From Ascaphus truei (Eukaryota > Chordata > Amphibia > Anura > Ascaphidae), in the NCBI GenBank assembly GCA_036426205.1, contig CM071570.1, positions 7,333,747 to 7,397,746 of the forward strand: a stretch of DNA of 64,000 bases, written 5' to 3'. The notes under the pieces were generated by a model that searched no databases, was not told where the DNA came from, and saw nothing but the letters and a program-made list of their open reading frames with translations. The position numbers were made by a program, and so were the translations under genes. This document shows positions 1 to 11,203 of the stretch, in pieces (position 1 is the stretch's first letter; each line of letters opens with the position of its first letter).

Positions 1-974
1 TGAAGACGGAGGCACACCTATACCCCAAGACAAGGGGTCTGCCATACCAGGATGCTGCACTTCATGTGAGTCTTGAGTTTTTGCCCCAGACATCACTCAA
101 GGTATTACTCCACTTCGATGTACATTTGTCTGGACACTTTATTGTATTGATTCCTTACTGCAGTGCCTAGTGGGATGTCATCCAGCTAGAGTATATTCAA
201 TTACATGTGGTACTGTTATGCCTATAATTGGGTTATATACCTGATTCTCGGATACATGTAGGCACATTGTCCTGGCAATATCTTCCCTTGAAAACGCTTG
301 CGCGACTCACCACTAGGGTACCCTGCTTCAGCACAGCCCAAAAAGGTAAATGAGGCACAGGGATGAAAAGTGTCCCTGTAACTGTGGGGATCCATAGGTT
401 AAGGGGGATACCCCAGTTAATGTCCAGGTAGCCCAGAACCTGTATTGGGTTCATGGGTGCTCCAACCATAGATAAGGTTGTGAGGGGACTCTCAGAGTCC
501 AGTCTAAGTCCTATAGATAGTGTTTGGGGAATAAAGGCTGATAGACATAAAAGTAAACTTTTCTATTCTATTCCCCATACCAAGGGCTAAGGGATGTATT
601 AAAGTCTATTTTTATTAATACATTGTAATGTACTGTTGTGTACTGTAATGAGTTGGGACTTTCAGAACCAATGTTCAGACAGGCTGCCAGGGCTACCAAG
701 TTGGTGCCACTAAGTCTGCTGGACATCGGAGTTGAAAGTAAACAGAGGATGCCAGAGGTGTGAAAGCAATTTGGGTAACAGGGAAAGGCTCAAGTACCCA
801 CGTCCTGGGATCAATGGTAGTTTTCCGGGCTGCCATTTGTTCTGCCAGACCTGGAGGAGACTGACCCAGCAGGTGGTATGAGATAGTCAGGGACAGAGGT
901 GGCAAACTTGCGCTTCAGATTTTCAGATTTCCCACAGACCCGGTTTTCCATATGGCTTTGCTCTGAGAAAGTTC
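1..974. other. Unrecognised sequence, no supported gene
   Basis: No protein family, repeat signature or microsatellite is recognisable here. Two short open frames on the minus strand (233-469 and 693-905) have no recognisable motif, and the second simply runs out beside the GC-rich element that follows. The wording around 300-460 resembles LTR or long-terminal non-coding repeat sequence, but no TG...CA ends could be placed. Confidence 0.3.
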
Positions 975-1339
975 CTACTGCTGCGGCCGAGTTTATTCGA
1001 GCATTTGCCCGTTCTCGGCTGCAGCAGTAACCTGGCGCGCGCCGGAGGGTGCCGGGCGCGCGCCGAAGCAGCGGAGGAGCGCCCTCCGATCGGGGCTTTC
1101 TTCCTCCCGCTGCCGGGTCCGCCGGGTCCCCCGGAACCCCCTGCCGCCGTCCCCCACATCGCGGGACACCAGGGCTCCCTCGGGGAGTCCTGGACGCGCG
1201 TGCAGGGGGCGCAGGCACCCGATGACGCGTGACCGCGCATCGGTGACGCGCGGCACGCCGAGGGGATGCCACTAGCAAGCCGGGAAATCTCCCGGCTTGC
1301 GGAACTGGCCGCAGTGCAATAAAACGTGTCGCCAGTGTA
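975..1339. mobile_element. GC-rich non-autonomous DNA transposon, TA-flanked (copy 1)
   Basis: This is a very GC-rich, CpG-rich island in AT-rich surroundings. It repeats, in inverted orientation, as the element at 41684-42038. The ends read TA-CTGCTGCGGC on the left and, on the opposite strand, TA-CACTGGCGAC on the right, so both edges carry a TA dinucleotide, as Tc1/mariner insertions do. Two internal palindromes lie near the ends: a CTGCTGCGGCCGAG / CTCGGCTGCAGCAG pair (978-1028) and a GCAAGCCGGG / CCCGGCTTGC pair (about 1275-1300). Several open frames cross it on both strands, but they reflect GC content, not genes. Assignment to Tc1/mariner rests only on the TA target and short end similarity. 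Confidence 0.65.
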
Positions 1340-2017
1340 CACTGTGATTTGCTGTACTATTTTGTGAATAAAACTATAAGAAATGTCTGAGCCAATGAGA
1401 TTTGAGATTTCCAGTGGTAGAAGTGGGGGCGGGCTTTTCAAAGGATGCTCTTGTGCGAATACAGAGCACCAGCTTCAGTTTTCCACCAGACAGGGCTGCC
1501 CGAAAAGTTTCTGTCCACCTTTATGAGCCCAAGTTCTAATAATCTAACGTAGCGGTCATGGCTGGGATTGCAAGCCGATTTTTGTTCCAGGAGTTTGGTA
1601 CGAACACCCGGTCAAGAAAAATTCCAAGTTCTCAGAACAGAAGGGAGCGGTGGCGCGTGAAACTTCATGCCGATTTGGGAACCAGAGGTTTTCGGGCTAA
1701 GCTCTAGTCAGGGGAAACTCTTATTTAGAGTTCCCTGCCCCTAGAACAGTCTGGTTTTCGACCCCCAGTAAGTGTGCTTTTTGTCTGTATTTTTTGTTTT
1801 ACTGTGCGTATGTCTATTTAAGAGAATACACTACAATTTATTTCACTATCCTATTTGCTCAATGAATGGTCCTGGTAAAAAGGTGTAAACTGCCTGGTCT
1901 CCCGTGACACTTTTATTTTCTCTTTTCACTTAAAATAAGGAATTGACAGCTATTTTTTTGTCTTCAAGAACACTTCTGTGCAAATTATAGGAATATATAT
2001 ATATTATATATATATAT
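1340..2017. other. Unrecognised non-coding sequence ending in a (TA)n tract
   Basis: No gene or repeat family is recognised. The stretch 1992-2018 is an interrupted TA repeat that directly abuts the fold-back hairpin to its right. Confidence 0.4.
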
Positions 2018-2255
2018 AGACCATACGATACCGGTTGCAACACGACATCAAGGGACAGCACGCAGGTAAGAAAATCATAAATTTTCTATATTTGATAGAA
2101 GACACAAAAAAACGACTGCACCACCTTGAGGAGAAAGGTCTAACTGGGGGACCGTACGTCGTTTTTGTGGTCTTCTATCAAATATAGAAAATGTATGATT
2201 TACTTACACTGCGTGCGTCACTTGATGTCATGTTGCAACCGGTATCGTATGGTCT
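2018..2255. mobile_element. Fold-back (hairpin) MITE
   Basis: The two halves are near-perfect reverse complements. The left end starts AGACCATACGATACCGG and the right end finishes CCGGTATCGTATGGTCT. The arms run to about 2110 and from about 2160, and include the shared block 'ttctatatttgatagaagac'. The loop is about 45 bases. A 238-bp hairpin of this kind is typical of a fold-back miniature transposon. It sits in a TA-rich site. No coding potential. Confidence 0.75.
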
Positions 2256-2625
2256 GTTATTGCTTTATGGGTAAGCACCAAAAACTTATTACTTGCATAT
2301 GGTGTGCCGGCTGTGCATTGGACTCTATATATATATATGCATTCTCCACCCTGCTAATTTAGGGAATTAGGGAAACCCTAATTCTCTGGGAATTGGCTAT
2401 TATCAACTGTGATCTTATCATTAACCAGCTCTGTTTCAGTATCACTACTAAGGTCTAATCTACTGAGAATTTTTCACTGATCTTTGGTGGATTATTCCAC
2501 CCGTGCTGATGTGTACCTATTATTCTCCACCACTTGATAATTGAATTATATGTCTAAGTGGTTATACACTTGAGGAGATTTAGGTACTTTGTTTAATTTC
2601 AATTTAATTTCTTTTTTAAAACACA

Positions 2626-3447
2626 TGTAACGGTATTTCTGGCCCGGCCTGACCCACCCAATCTCACATTGGCCCCTGTGGTCTAACCGGTCCCCATTAC
2701 AGTGTGGTAGTGTCTGGTGGTGCACCTGTTGGCTACAGGACTCCTGAGTCTCCCGCATGATGGTGTGTGGGGAGGACCCGTCCAGACAGGCAGCTGAGGT
2801 AGTGTGCTGAGTCTCACCTAGTTCCAGTGCAGCGCCTCCACCTCACCAGGGTCCCTGCGTCCGCATGGGGATGATCCTGACGAGGAACTCCTCGGTGGTG
2901 CAACCTCCTGTGTAATCATTGGACTCTCACACACAGGGGTTTCTCTGATCAGCTCCATCTTTATTGTCACGGTGGGCATAGCTGCCCTCCACAATGGGGT
3001 ATCTTTAGCCGATCATCTCGCCCGTGCTCCCTTTAGATAGGTATATCACCTAAATCAGGGATTCACTTATTCCCGCAGGAATCACTGTCCTGTGCCAGGT
3101 CCCTGGACACAGTCTCCCATGGAGTTACTATAACATAACTGACAGAACTTGAGCTCCTTCCTCCGCTCAGACTCATGCAGAACTAGGACTTGAACTAGAA
3201 CTCTTCCAGCACTTAGGTAGAACACACTTTTGAACACAGTGCTGTGCCTTATGTAAGCTTCTGAGACTGACACACCTCTGACATCACTAACCATGGAGTC
3301 AGAGCATGTGACTAGTCCCAGCCATACACAGGGCACCCCACCAGGGTGTGAGGGAAAACCTCCATGATTACTGCTGGCATGCCCACACTTACCAGGCCTT
3401 ACTGCCAGCAGGAGAGATGACTGTAGGCATTTTACATGACCGCTACA
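2626..3447 (-). repeat. LTR A (3' LTR of left unit)
   Basis: This 822-bp long terminal repeat begins TGTAACGG on plus and ends CGCTACA, giving TGTA/TACA inverted ends. A polyadenylation signal (TTTATT on plus, AATAAA on minus) lies at 2960-2965. It differs from LTRs B and C in the stretch around 3145-3230 and in several substitutions after 2820, so it is the most divergent of the three. Confidence 0.85.
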
Positions 3448-3458
3448 TTCTCCCCCTG
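3448..3458 (-). promoter_or_regulatory. Polypurine tract upstream of LTR A
   Basis: Read on minus, the bases just before LTR A are AGGGGGAGAA followed at once by TGTAGCGG. A purine run abutting the 3' LTR is the usual plus-strand primer of LTR retrotransposons. The matching tract next to LTR B is shorter (AGGGAGA). Confidence 0.75.
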
Positions 3459-3636
3459 GTGAATCCCATCGTCCTCGCTGGGACCTAAATTTGTATACCT
3501 CTTTCCAGGAAGCACTGTAACGGAAAACGTAATTAACATCACACAAATTTCCTCATAATGCAGTACACATGAATACAGTCATCCGCCAAGCCCGCCCCGA
3601 CCAGCAGCCACAGACCCGCGTGATGCACAGTACCAC

Positions 3637-6243
3637 CTAAAAATAGTGAAACGGGTCAGGTTTTCTCACTTCCCTACCCCCCATATCCAGAACCGTAACT
3701 GAATAATGCCTAGGTAATCCCCTCTCAGGTCTATAAGTTACTTTATGCTTATGGATATTTCTCCCAATGGCCCATATGCGGATTAAATGTTCTATCCGTT
3801 CCTCGGCCTTCTTTCCCACTACGGCATTCCCTTTTCTGACTAGGTGCATTTCTATATTTTCCTTCAGCCACCTATCCCGGTTGTCCTCTATTTCGTCCAT
3901 GAGAGGCTCAGGGACGTACGGGTACTCCAACCCGTGGGATGACTTGTACCGAGCCATTATTGCCCACTCAGCCCTACTGATCCTAGTCAGGTCAGCCTTA
4001 CCTGCCCTCCCAGGTAGCACCCATGATAGGGGTTCGTCAGGGTCCACAGGGTCTGACAATATGCTAGGACCCATAGGCTCTATTTCCAGATGTTCTAGCT
4101 GATACCAGCGCTCCTGCAATTCCCTATCTCTCTGTTCTGGGGTGAATTCTCCCACAGCCCACCAATAGTCTACCACGTCCCCCCGCCGGATGAGGAACCG
4201 AGTACGGTCCATCCAAGCGGAGTACCCGTCGAATAATGGGGCCCACCAACGGGTCTCCTTAAATGGATTTGGCCCTGACTCCCTGTCGTCATCTAGGGAG
4301 AATACCCCTGAAGACCGCGCGGATCGCGGTGAAAACCACCTCGAGGACCCCGGGGCCTTTACCACTGGCTGGGGTGCGGTTGTGGCCACGCTCAACTCTC
4401 CCCCTCCCCGTGAATCGCCCTCCGTAGCGCCACTGCGCTGCCTTTCCCCAGTCCGTCTTCCCTCTCCCCCCCGTGAATTGTCCACGTACTCCAGGCTAGG
4501 CGGTGAACCCGGTGACCGTGTGGTGGGGGTAGGGGTATTAGCTATGGCGGGGGTTTGGGCGTAGGGGCACGGGACGGGACCCCACGGGGTTACGACCCGT
4601 TCCTGGCTGTCCGTAGACTGGTCCAATGAGGATGTCTCACCCTCCTCAGTCCTGAGATCGTCTCTCCAATTTCTGGGCCTTGTAAGTGATCGGGGACCTT
4701 CCCCCGATCGCCGAAGCGTCGCTGCTTCTTCTTCCTGGGTTCCGCCGTCGCCACCGGAAGTGACGTCCTCCCCGGAACTGGAAGCGTCGCCATCTCGCGT
4801 GGGACCCCCATGCGGTATCTCTTCCTCTATGACGACATCCGGTTGCTCCGCCGTCGCCACCGGAAGTGATGCCGTCCCTCCACGTGCGCTTTGGGCCTGG
4901 CGCGGCCCTTCCAGCGCTTCGCCGTCTGTTGTGACCAGGTAAGATATAGGGCTGTTTGGCTTACCGTCCGCAGGGGTGTAGGCGTCTCTCTCCCGTCTCC
5001 GCCAGGTCCTGGGATGGCGGGACTCCGTCGGTCAGATCGCCGATCTGCGGGGGACGTTGGGGGCATAGGCCACAGGTACAAAGTCCCGCAATGAGGGGCA
5101 ACGTGCCGCCGTGTTGACCGTGCCTCGGGCAGCCCCGCATTGTAGGCAGAGCCAAACCACCGTCTCGGTATTGGCCACCCTCACCACTAGCACCCGCCGG
5201 GCACTAGAGGGCTGTGTAGAGACCATTGTGCCCACAGTGGGAGGAGCAGGCCATCCTTGGCACAGGAGCCACTTCCTGTAAAGTCTCTCTTCTCAGTGGT
5301 TCCTCGCAAATGACTGGTGGAAGTTGCTGGATCCGCCATTCCCTGCTTCGGCTCCTCCCTTCTCTGTGACAGAGTTGGAACTCGCCCCCAGGGGTTGCAA
5401 TATGGGCGGGTCCACAAGGGGAATATCATGCCCCTTAATTAAGCCGTTGCCTTTCTCAGTCCTGGTGGGCGCGGTCTGCGTTTTCGCGCAGTTTCCTCCT
5501 CAGAGCTGGATTCCTTTCCCGGCTAGTTCCCGCCTTCTCCTTGCAGCAGCTTTTGCACAAGGTACGCTTTCTTGCAATTCACCTCCACGGCCGGAACTAC
5601 TTTTTGTAGTGGCGCGTCTGAATGTCAGTCCCTGGGCCAGTGGGTGCATCCCCACAGGCCATAGTGAAAGTCACCCCCTGGTAGAAATCAGGGGAGGGTC
5701 CATAGACTTAGCGGTGTGACTCAGCACAGGGGCTGAGTTAGTCATGTCCATCCCGGCGGCAGCCATAGCTTTCGCGCCATGCCCCCCATCAGGCGGGGCT
5801 CTGCTGTTCAGCCATTCCGGCCAGCTCTTTGCAAGTCCTGCATCAGCCATTTTCTCTGCGACTGGGCCATGCGGTTTCCCTAGCAAGCGGGAAACGCCAT
5901 TTGGTTTGTGACTTTTAAGCCGAAAAGTCCATTTGTTTGCTCTTCCTTCGCGGGGTTCTCCCCCAATATTACAAGGTCACTAACATCTTCAAGGGTGGCC
6001 CCCGCTGTCCCAGACAGGATAAAAACGGGGCAAGCCACGGCCTTTGCTCCGCTCCAGAGCAGATTCGTTAATGACAATTCGGCGACAGTCTGCTCTTCAG
6101 TGGGTTGGCACGCCACGGGTGCCCTCCCATCAGCTCTGTCCGCCATTTCATGTTCTCCGCACCAGCGGATCTCCACCTCTCTGTAGCAGTTATCATCATG
6201 GGGCTCCACTCTGTGGGGCAGCCACCACACCGGTACAATAAAG
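3637..6243 (-). pseudogene. LTR-element single ORF, left unit (decayed copy)
   Basis: The 3' half (3637-4860) is one open frame whose last 407 codons end in a stop at 3637-3639. The 5' half is split over several frames by small indels. I do not recognise the protein. Its C-terminal part (residues about 203-403 of the open segment) is tryptophan-rich and distinctive: RWWAPLF, then DYWWAVGEFTPEQRDRELQERW, then LSWVLPGRAGKADLTR, then LEYPYVPEPLMDEIEDNRD. Upstream of it lies an acidic, proline/serine/arginine-rich, probably disordered region. Compared with the right-hand unit, about 320 bp is missing near 5057. The first codon of the open segment is not ATG, so the true start lies upstream, near 6243. 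No CCHC knuckle, protease or RT motif is visible. A gag-like role is inference from its position between PBS and PPT. Confidence 0.7.
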
Positions 6244-6728
6244 ATTAGCTTAGATGCACCACCACATGTGTACCTTATCTAGGTGTGACCCAGTGTTGCA
6301 CTACCTCAGGTAGGCTCACTTCTCTCAGTGTCTCTGTGTCTCCTTCCTCCCAGTCTGTGCTCCCTACGGTGAGTGTCTGGAAAGGGTAGGTACTCTGGTC
6401 TGCTATGCAGTACTTGGGGCGTCTACCTGTCTTGGTCAGCCTAGCGCAGACCTCCCAGGATTCCTGACCATGTTAACAGGCTATCCCTTAGGCTTAACTA
6501 CCAATAGCACTGCCTCAAGGTGACTCGGTCAGCTATAGCAGCTTCAGACCCCTCACTCCCTTCAGGCCCCTAGGTTTGTCTGCGAACTGACAATATCCCG
6601 TAGCCCTCTGACACACCTAGGTCCGTCCCTACGCAGCCAAAGTGGCAGCAGACACTCTCCCTGTTTCCCAGTGTGCCTAGCTAGAGCCTGTCCTGTTGAC
6701 AGATCTGATCTCAGAGCTCGCCTCCAAA

Positions 6729-7528
6729 TGTAATGTATTCGGCGTCTCACCCACCCAATCCACATTGGCCCCTGTGGTCTTAACGGTCCCCATTACATGG
6801 TTAGTAGTGTCTGGTGGTGGCACCGGTGGCTACAGGACTCCTGAGTCTCCGCATGATGGTGTGTGGGGAGGACCGCAGACAGGCAGCTGATGGTGGGTAG
6901 TGTGCTGAGTCCTACCTAGTTCCAGTGCAGCGCCTCCACCTCATCAGGGTCCCTTCGGTCACTTGGGGATGGTCTGGCGAGGAACTCCTCGGTGGTGCAA
7001 CCTCTGTGTAATCATTGGACCTCTACACACAGGGGTTTCTCTGATCAGCTCCATCTATTGTCACGGTGGGCATAGCTGCCCTCCACAATGGGGTATATTC
7101 AGCCGATCATCTCGCCCGTGTTCCCTTTAGATAGGTATATCACATAGTCAGGGATCACTATTCCCGCAGGAATCAATGTCCTGTGCCAGGTCCCTGGACA
7201 CCAGTCTCCCATGGAGTTACTATAACATAACTGGCATGCTAGCAGAACTTGTGCATAGAACCTCTCCTTCAGCAGAACTCTCTCCAACTCTTCCAGCCAC
7301 TAACAGCAACTAACTTTTGAACACAGTTGTGCCTTATGTAACTTCTGAGGCTGACACACCTCTGACATCACTAACCATGGAGTCAGAGCATGTGACCAGT
7401 CCCAGCAACACAGGGCACCCCACCAGGTGTGTGAGGGGAAACCTCCATGATTATACTGGCATGCCCACACTTAACAGGACTTACTGCCAGCAGGAGAGAG
7501 ACTGTAGGCATTTTACATGACCGCTACA
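6729..7528 (-). repeat. LTR B (shared central LTR)
   Basis: The central LTR is homologous to LTRs A and C, and shares variants with C that A lacks (for example 'cccttcggtcacttgg'). It serves as 3' LTR for the right unit and 5' LTR for the left. It carries many single-base insertions and deletions relative to A and C, and the polyadenylation signal is broken (AATAG instead of AATAAA). The indel pattern could be mutation or poorly polished assembly. Confidence 0.8.
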
Positions 7529-7776
7529 TCTCCCTGGTGAATCCATGTCCTCGCTGGGGACCTCTCTAAATGAAGATACTCTTTCCAGGAAAACAATGAA
7601 AGAAAACATAATCACATCACACAAATTTCCTCATATAGCCGTACACATGGAATACAGTCAATCCGCCAAGCCCGCGCCGACCAGCGCCACAGACCCGACG
7701 TGATGCCAGTGTACCACCTAAAATAGTGATAGGGGTCGGTTTGTTCTTTATTCTCTAACCCCAATATCAGAACATG

Positions 7777-10698
7777 TTATTGAGAAGTGCCGGGATAATC
7801 CCCTCTCTGGTCTATATTACTCTGGTGCTTATAGTATTTCTCCCAATGGGCCCCAGATGCGGATTTAGAATGTTCTATCCGTTCCTCGGCCTTCTTCCCC
7901 NNNNNNNNNNNNNNNNNNNNNNNNNNNNNNNNNNNNTTCTTTCCTATCACGGAACTCCCTCTCCCCACTAGGTGCATTTCTATGGCCTCCCTAAGCCACC
8001 TATCCCGGTTGTCCTCTATCTCATCCATGAGAGGCTCAGGGACATACGGGTACTCCAACCCGTGGGAATTTTTATAACGAGCCATTATGGTTCTCTCGGC
8101 CCTACTAATTCTAGTCAGGTCAGCCTTACCTGCCCTCCCAGGCAGCACCCATGATAGGGGTTCATCAGGGTCCACGGGGTCTGACAATATGCTGGGACCC
8201 ATAGGCTCTATTTCCATGTGTTCTAGCTGGAACCAGCGCTCCTGCAGTTCCCTATCTCTCTGTTCTGGGGTAAATTCTCCCACAGCCCACCAATAGTCTA
8301 CCACGTCTCCCCGCCGGATGAGGAACCGAGTACGGTCCATCCAAGCGGAGTACCCTTCGAATAATGGGGCCCACCAACGGGTCTCCTTAAATGGATTTGG
8401 CCCTGACTCCCTGTCGTCATCTAGTGAGAACACCCCTGAAGACCGCGCTGATCGCGGTAGAAACCACCTCGAGGACCCCGGGGCCTTTACCACTGGCTGG
8501 GGTGCGGTTGTGGCCACTCTCAACTCTCCCCCTCCCCGTGAATCGCCCTCCGTAGCGCCACTGCGCTGCCTTTCCCCAGTCCGTCTTCCCTCCCCCCCTG
8601 GTGAATTGTCCACGTACTCCAGGCTAGGCGGTGAACCCGGTGACCGTGTGATGGGGGTAGGGGTATTAGCTATGGCGGGGGTTTGGGCATAGGGGCACGG
8701 GACGGGACCCCACGGGGTTACGACCCGCTCCTGGCTGTCCGTAGACTGGTCCAAGGATGATGTCTCACCCTCCTCAGTCCTGAGATCGTCTCTCCAATTT
8801 CTGGACCTTGTAAGTGATCGGGGACCTTCCCCCGATCGCCGAAGCGTCGCTGCTTCTTCTTCCTGGGTTCCGCCATCGCCACCGGAAGTGACGTCCTCCC
8901 CGGGACCGGAAGCGTCGCCATCTCGCGTGGGACCCCCATGCGGGATCTCTTCCTCTATGACGACATCCGGTTGCTCCGCCGTCGCCACCGGAAGTGATGC
9001 CGTCCCTCCACGTGCGCTTTGGGCCTGGCGCGGCCCTTCCAGCGCTCCGCCGTCTGCTGCAACCAAGTAAGTAATAGGGCTGCTTGGCTTACCCGTCCGC
9101 AGGGGTGTAGGCGTCTCTCTCCCGTCTCCGCCAGGTCCTGGGGTGGCGGGACTCCGTCGGTCGGATCGCCGATCTGCGGGGGACGTCCGGCCACTCACCC
9201 CACAGGGTGTCGTTCTCCCGGTCTGCTTTTTCAGCTCCGCTTTTACCACCGCCAGCTCACGGAGGTCCTCGTCCGAGTACTCCCCTTTTTCAGACTTAGG
9301 GGTCTCCGGACGGGGTGACTGTCTCTTTTCCCCGAACGCGGGGGTTGATTCAGCCGCCTCAATCGCCAGTGACCCAGCCGACTTGACCGGTTCCAGTCCC
9401 TTGTCTCCGGGACTCGCGCGGTTGATCCATAGCGTGCCCGGGGACTCGGCGGAGCGCCTTGTCACGTCCACCGGGGGATCAGCAGGCTGTATAGGAATAA
9501 ATGTGGGCATAGGCCACAGGTACAAAGTCCCGCAATGAGGGCAACGTGCCGCCGTGTTGACCGTGCCTCCGGGCAGCCCGCATTGTAGGCAGAGCCCAAC
9601 CACCGTCTCGGTATTGGCCACCCTCACCACTAGCACCCCGCCGGGCACTGAGTAGGGCTGTGTAGAGACCATTGTGCCCACAGTGGAGGAGCAGGCCATT
9701 CTTGGCACAGGAGCCACTTCCTGTACAGGTCTCTCCTTCTCAGTGGTTCCTCGCAACTGACTGGTGGAAGTTGCTGGATCCGCCATTCCCTGCTTCGGCT
9801 CCTCCCTTCTCTGACAGAGTTGGAACTCGCCCCCAGGGGTTGCAATTATGGGCGGGTCCCACAGGGGAATATCATGCCCCTTAATTAAGGCCGTGCCTTT
9901 CTCAGTCCTGGTGGGCGCGGTCTGCGTTTTCGCGCCAGTTTCCTCCTCAGAGCTGGATTCCTTTCCCGCGGCTAGTTCCCGCCTTCTCCTTGCAGCAGCT
10001 TTTTGCACAAGGTACGCTTTCTTGCAATTCACCTCCACGGCCGGAACTACTTTTTGTAGTGGCGCCGTCTGAATGTCAGTCCCTGGGCCCAGTGGGTGCA
10101 TCCCCACAGGCCATAGTTGAAAGTCACTCCCCCTGGTAGAAATCAGGGGAGGGTCCCATAGACTTAGCGGTTGACTCAGCACAGGGGCTGAGTTAGTCAC
10201 TGTCCATCCCGGCGCAGCCATAGCTTTCGCGCCATGCCCCCCATCAGGGCGGGGCTCTGCTGTTCACGCCATTCCCGGCCAGCTCTTTGCAAGTCCTGCA
10301 TCAGCCATTTTCTCTGCGACTGGCCCATGCGGTTTCCCTAGCAAGCGGGAACCGCCATTTTGGTTGACTTTTAAGCCTGAAAAGTCCATTTGTTTGCTCT
10401 CCTCGCGGGGTTCTCCCCCAATTATTACAATGTCCTCACACTCTTCAAGGGTGGCCCCTCGCTGTCCCAGACAGGATAAAAACGGGGCAGCCACGGCCTT
10501 TGCTCCGCTCCAGAGCAGATTCGTTAATGACAATTCGGCGACAGTCTGCTCTTCAGTGGGTTGCACGCCACGGGTGCCCTCCCCATCAGCCTCTGTCCGC
10601 CATTTCATGTTCTCCGCACCACGCGGATCCTCCACTCTCTCGTAGCAGTTATCGTACATGGGGCTCCACTCTGTGGGGCAGCCACCACACCGGTACAA
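7777..10698 (-). CDS. LTR-element single ORF, right unit (nearly complete, unrecognised family)
   Basis: Two frames, 10698-10264 and 10221-7777, together encode about 950 residues. They are separated by a small indel near 10222-10264 that the left unit does not have. In order, the protein shows: an N-terminal cysteine cluster (YRCGGC, then DNC 11 residues on); a block with SLTNLLWSGAK; two copies of an LWDPPxIxTxGxxFQL motif about 100 residues apart; a zinc-ribbon-like pair CLQC...CPHC spaced C-x2-C-x12-C-x2-C at 9532-9591; a long acidic, basic and proline-rich linker; and the tryptophan-rich C-terminal domain (RWW...DYWW...LSWVLPG). The extreme C-terminus is frameshifted after the assembly gap at 7901-7936. 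The 5' end has no clear ATG: the frame opens after a TAA just upstream of 10698, and the first in-frame methionine is about 14 codons in. It is the only gene of its element; function unknown, gag-like by position only. Confidence 0.65.
7901..7936. other. Assembly gap (36 N)
   Basis: Sequence immediately before and after the Ns overlaps in meaning when aligned with the left unit (both sides resemble 'cttctttccc'). The gap may therefore hide no missing sequence, or only a few bases. The translated frame stays open across the Ns, which is uninformative. Confidence 0.9.
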
Positions 10699-11177
10699 TA
10701 AAGATTAGCTTCAGATGCACCACCACATGTGTACCTTATCTAGGTGTGACCCAGTGTTGCACTACCTCAGGCTAGGCTCACTCTCTCAGTGTCTGCTGTG
10801 TCTCCTTCCTCCCAGTCTGTGCTCCCTACGGTGAGTGTCTGGAATGGGCTAGGTACTCTGGCTCTGCCATGCAGTACTTGGGGCGTCTACCTGTCTTGGT
10901 CAGCCTAGCGCAGACCCTCTCCAGGATTCCTGACCATGTTAACAGGCTATCCCTTTAGGCATCCTACCAACTAGCACTGCCTCAAGGTGACTCGGTCAGC
11001 TATAGCCCGGCTTCAGACCCCTCACTCCCTTCAGGCCCCTAGGTTGTCCCTGCGAACTGACAATATCCCGTCAGCCCCTCTGACCACCCCTAGGTCCGTC
11101 CCTACGCAGCACAAAGTGGCAGCAGACACTCTCCCTGTTTCCCAGTGTGCCTAGCTAGAGCCTGTCCTGTTGACAGA

Positions 11178-11201
11178 TCTGATCTCAGCAGCTCGCCTCC
11201 A
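11178..11201 (-). promoter_or_regulatory. Primer-binding-site-like sequence after 5' LTR C
   Basis: On minus, the bases after the LTR (which ends GTTACA) read TTTGGAGGCGAGCTGCTGAG. TGGAGGC matches the 3' end expected of a tRNA ending GCCTCCA (threonine-type tRNAs end this way), and the later GCTG...GA adds partial agreement. The same sequence follows LTR B (6705-6728). Primer identity is tentative. Confidence 0.5.
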
Positions 11202-11203
11202 AA

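Noticed and set aside
233..469. 78-residue minus frame near the window start
   Set aside because: No recognisable motif and no support from neighbours.
811..1441. Several overlapping GC-rich frames on both strands, candidate CpG-island gene
   Set aside because: The same frames recur in the second copy at 41.6-42.1 kb; this is a transposon with high GC and few stops, not a gene.
3767..4564. Plus-strand frames opposite the LTR-element ORF
   Set aside because: Antisense shadows of the minus-strand gene; no motifs of their own.
8087..9884. Plus-strand frames opposite the right-unit ORF
   Set aside because: Antisense shadows, shared with the left unit only because the units are homologous.
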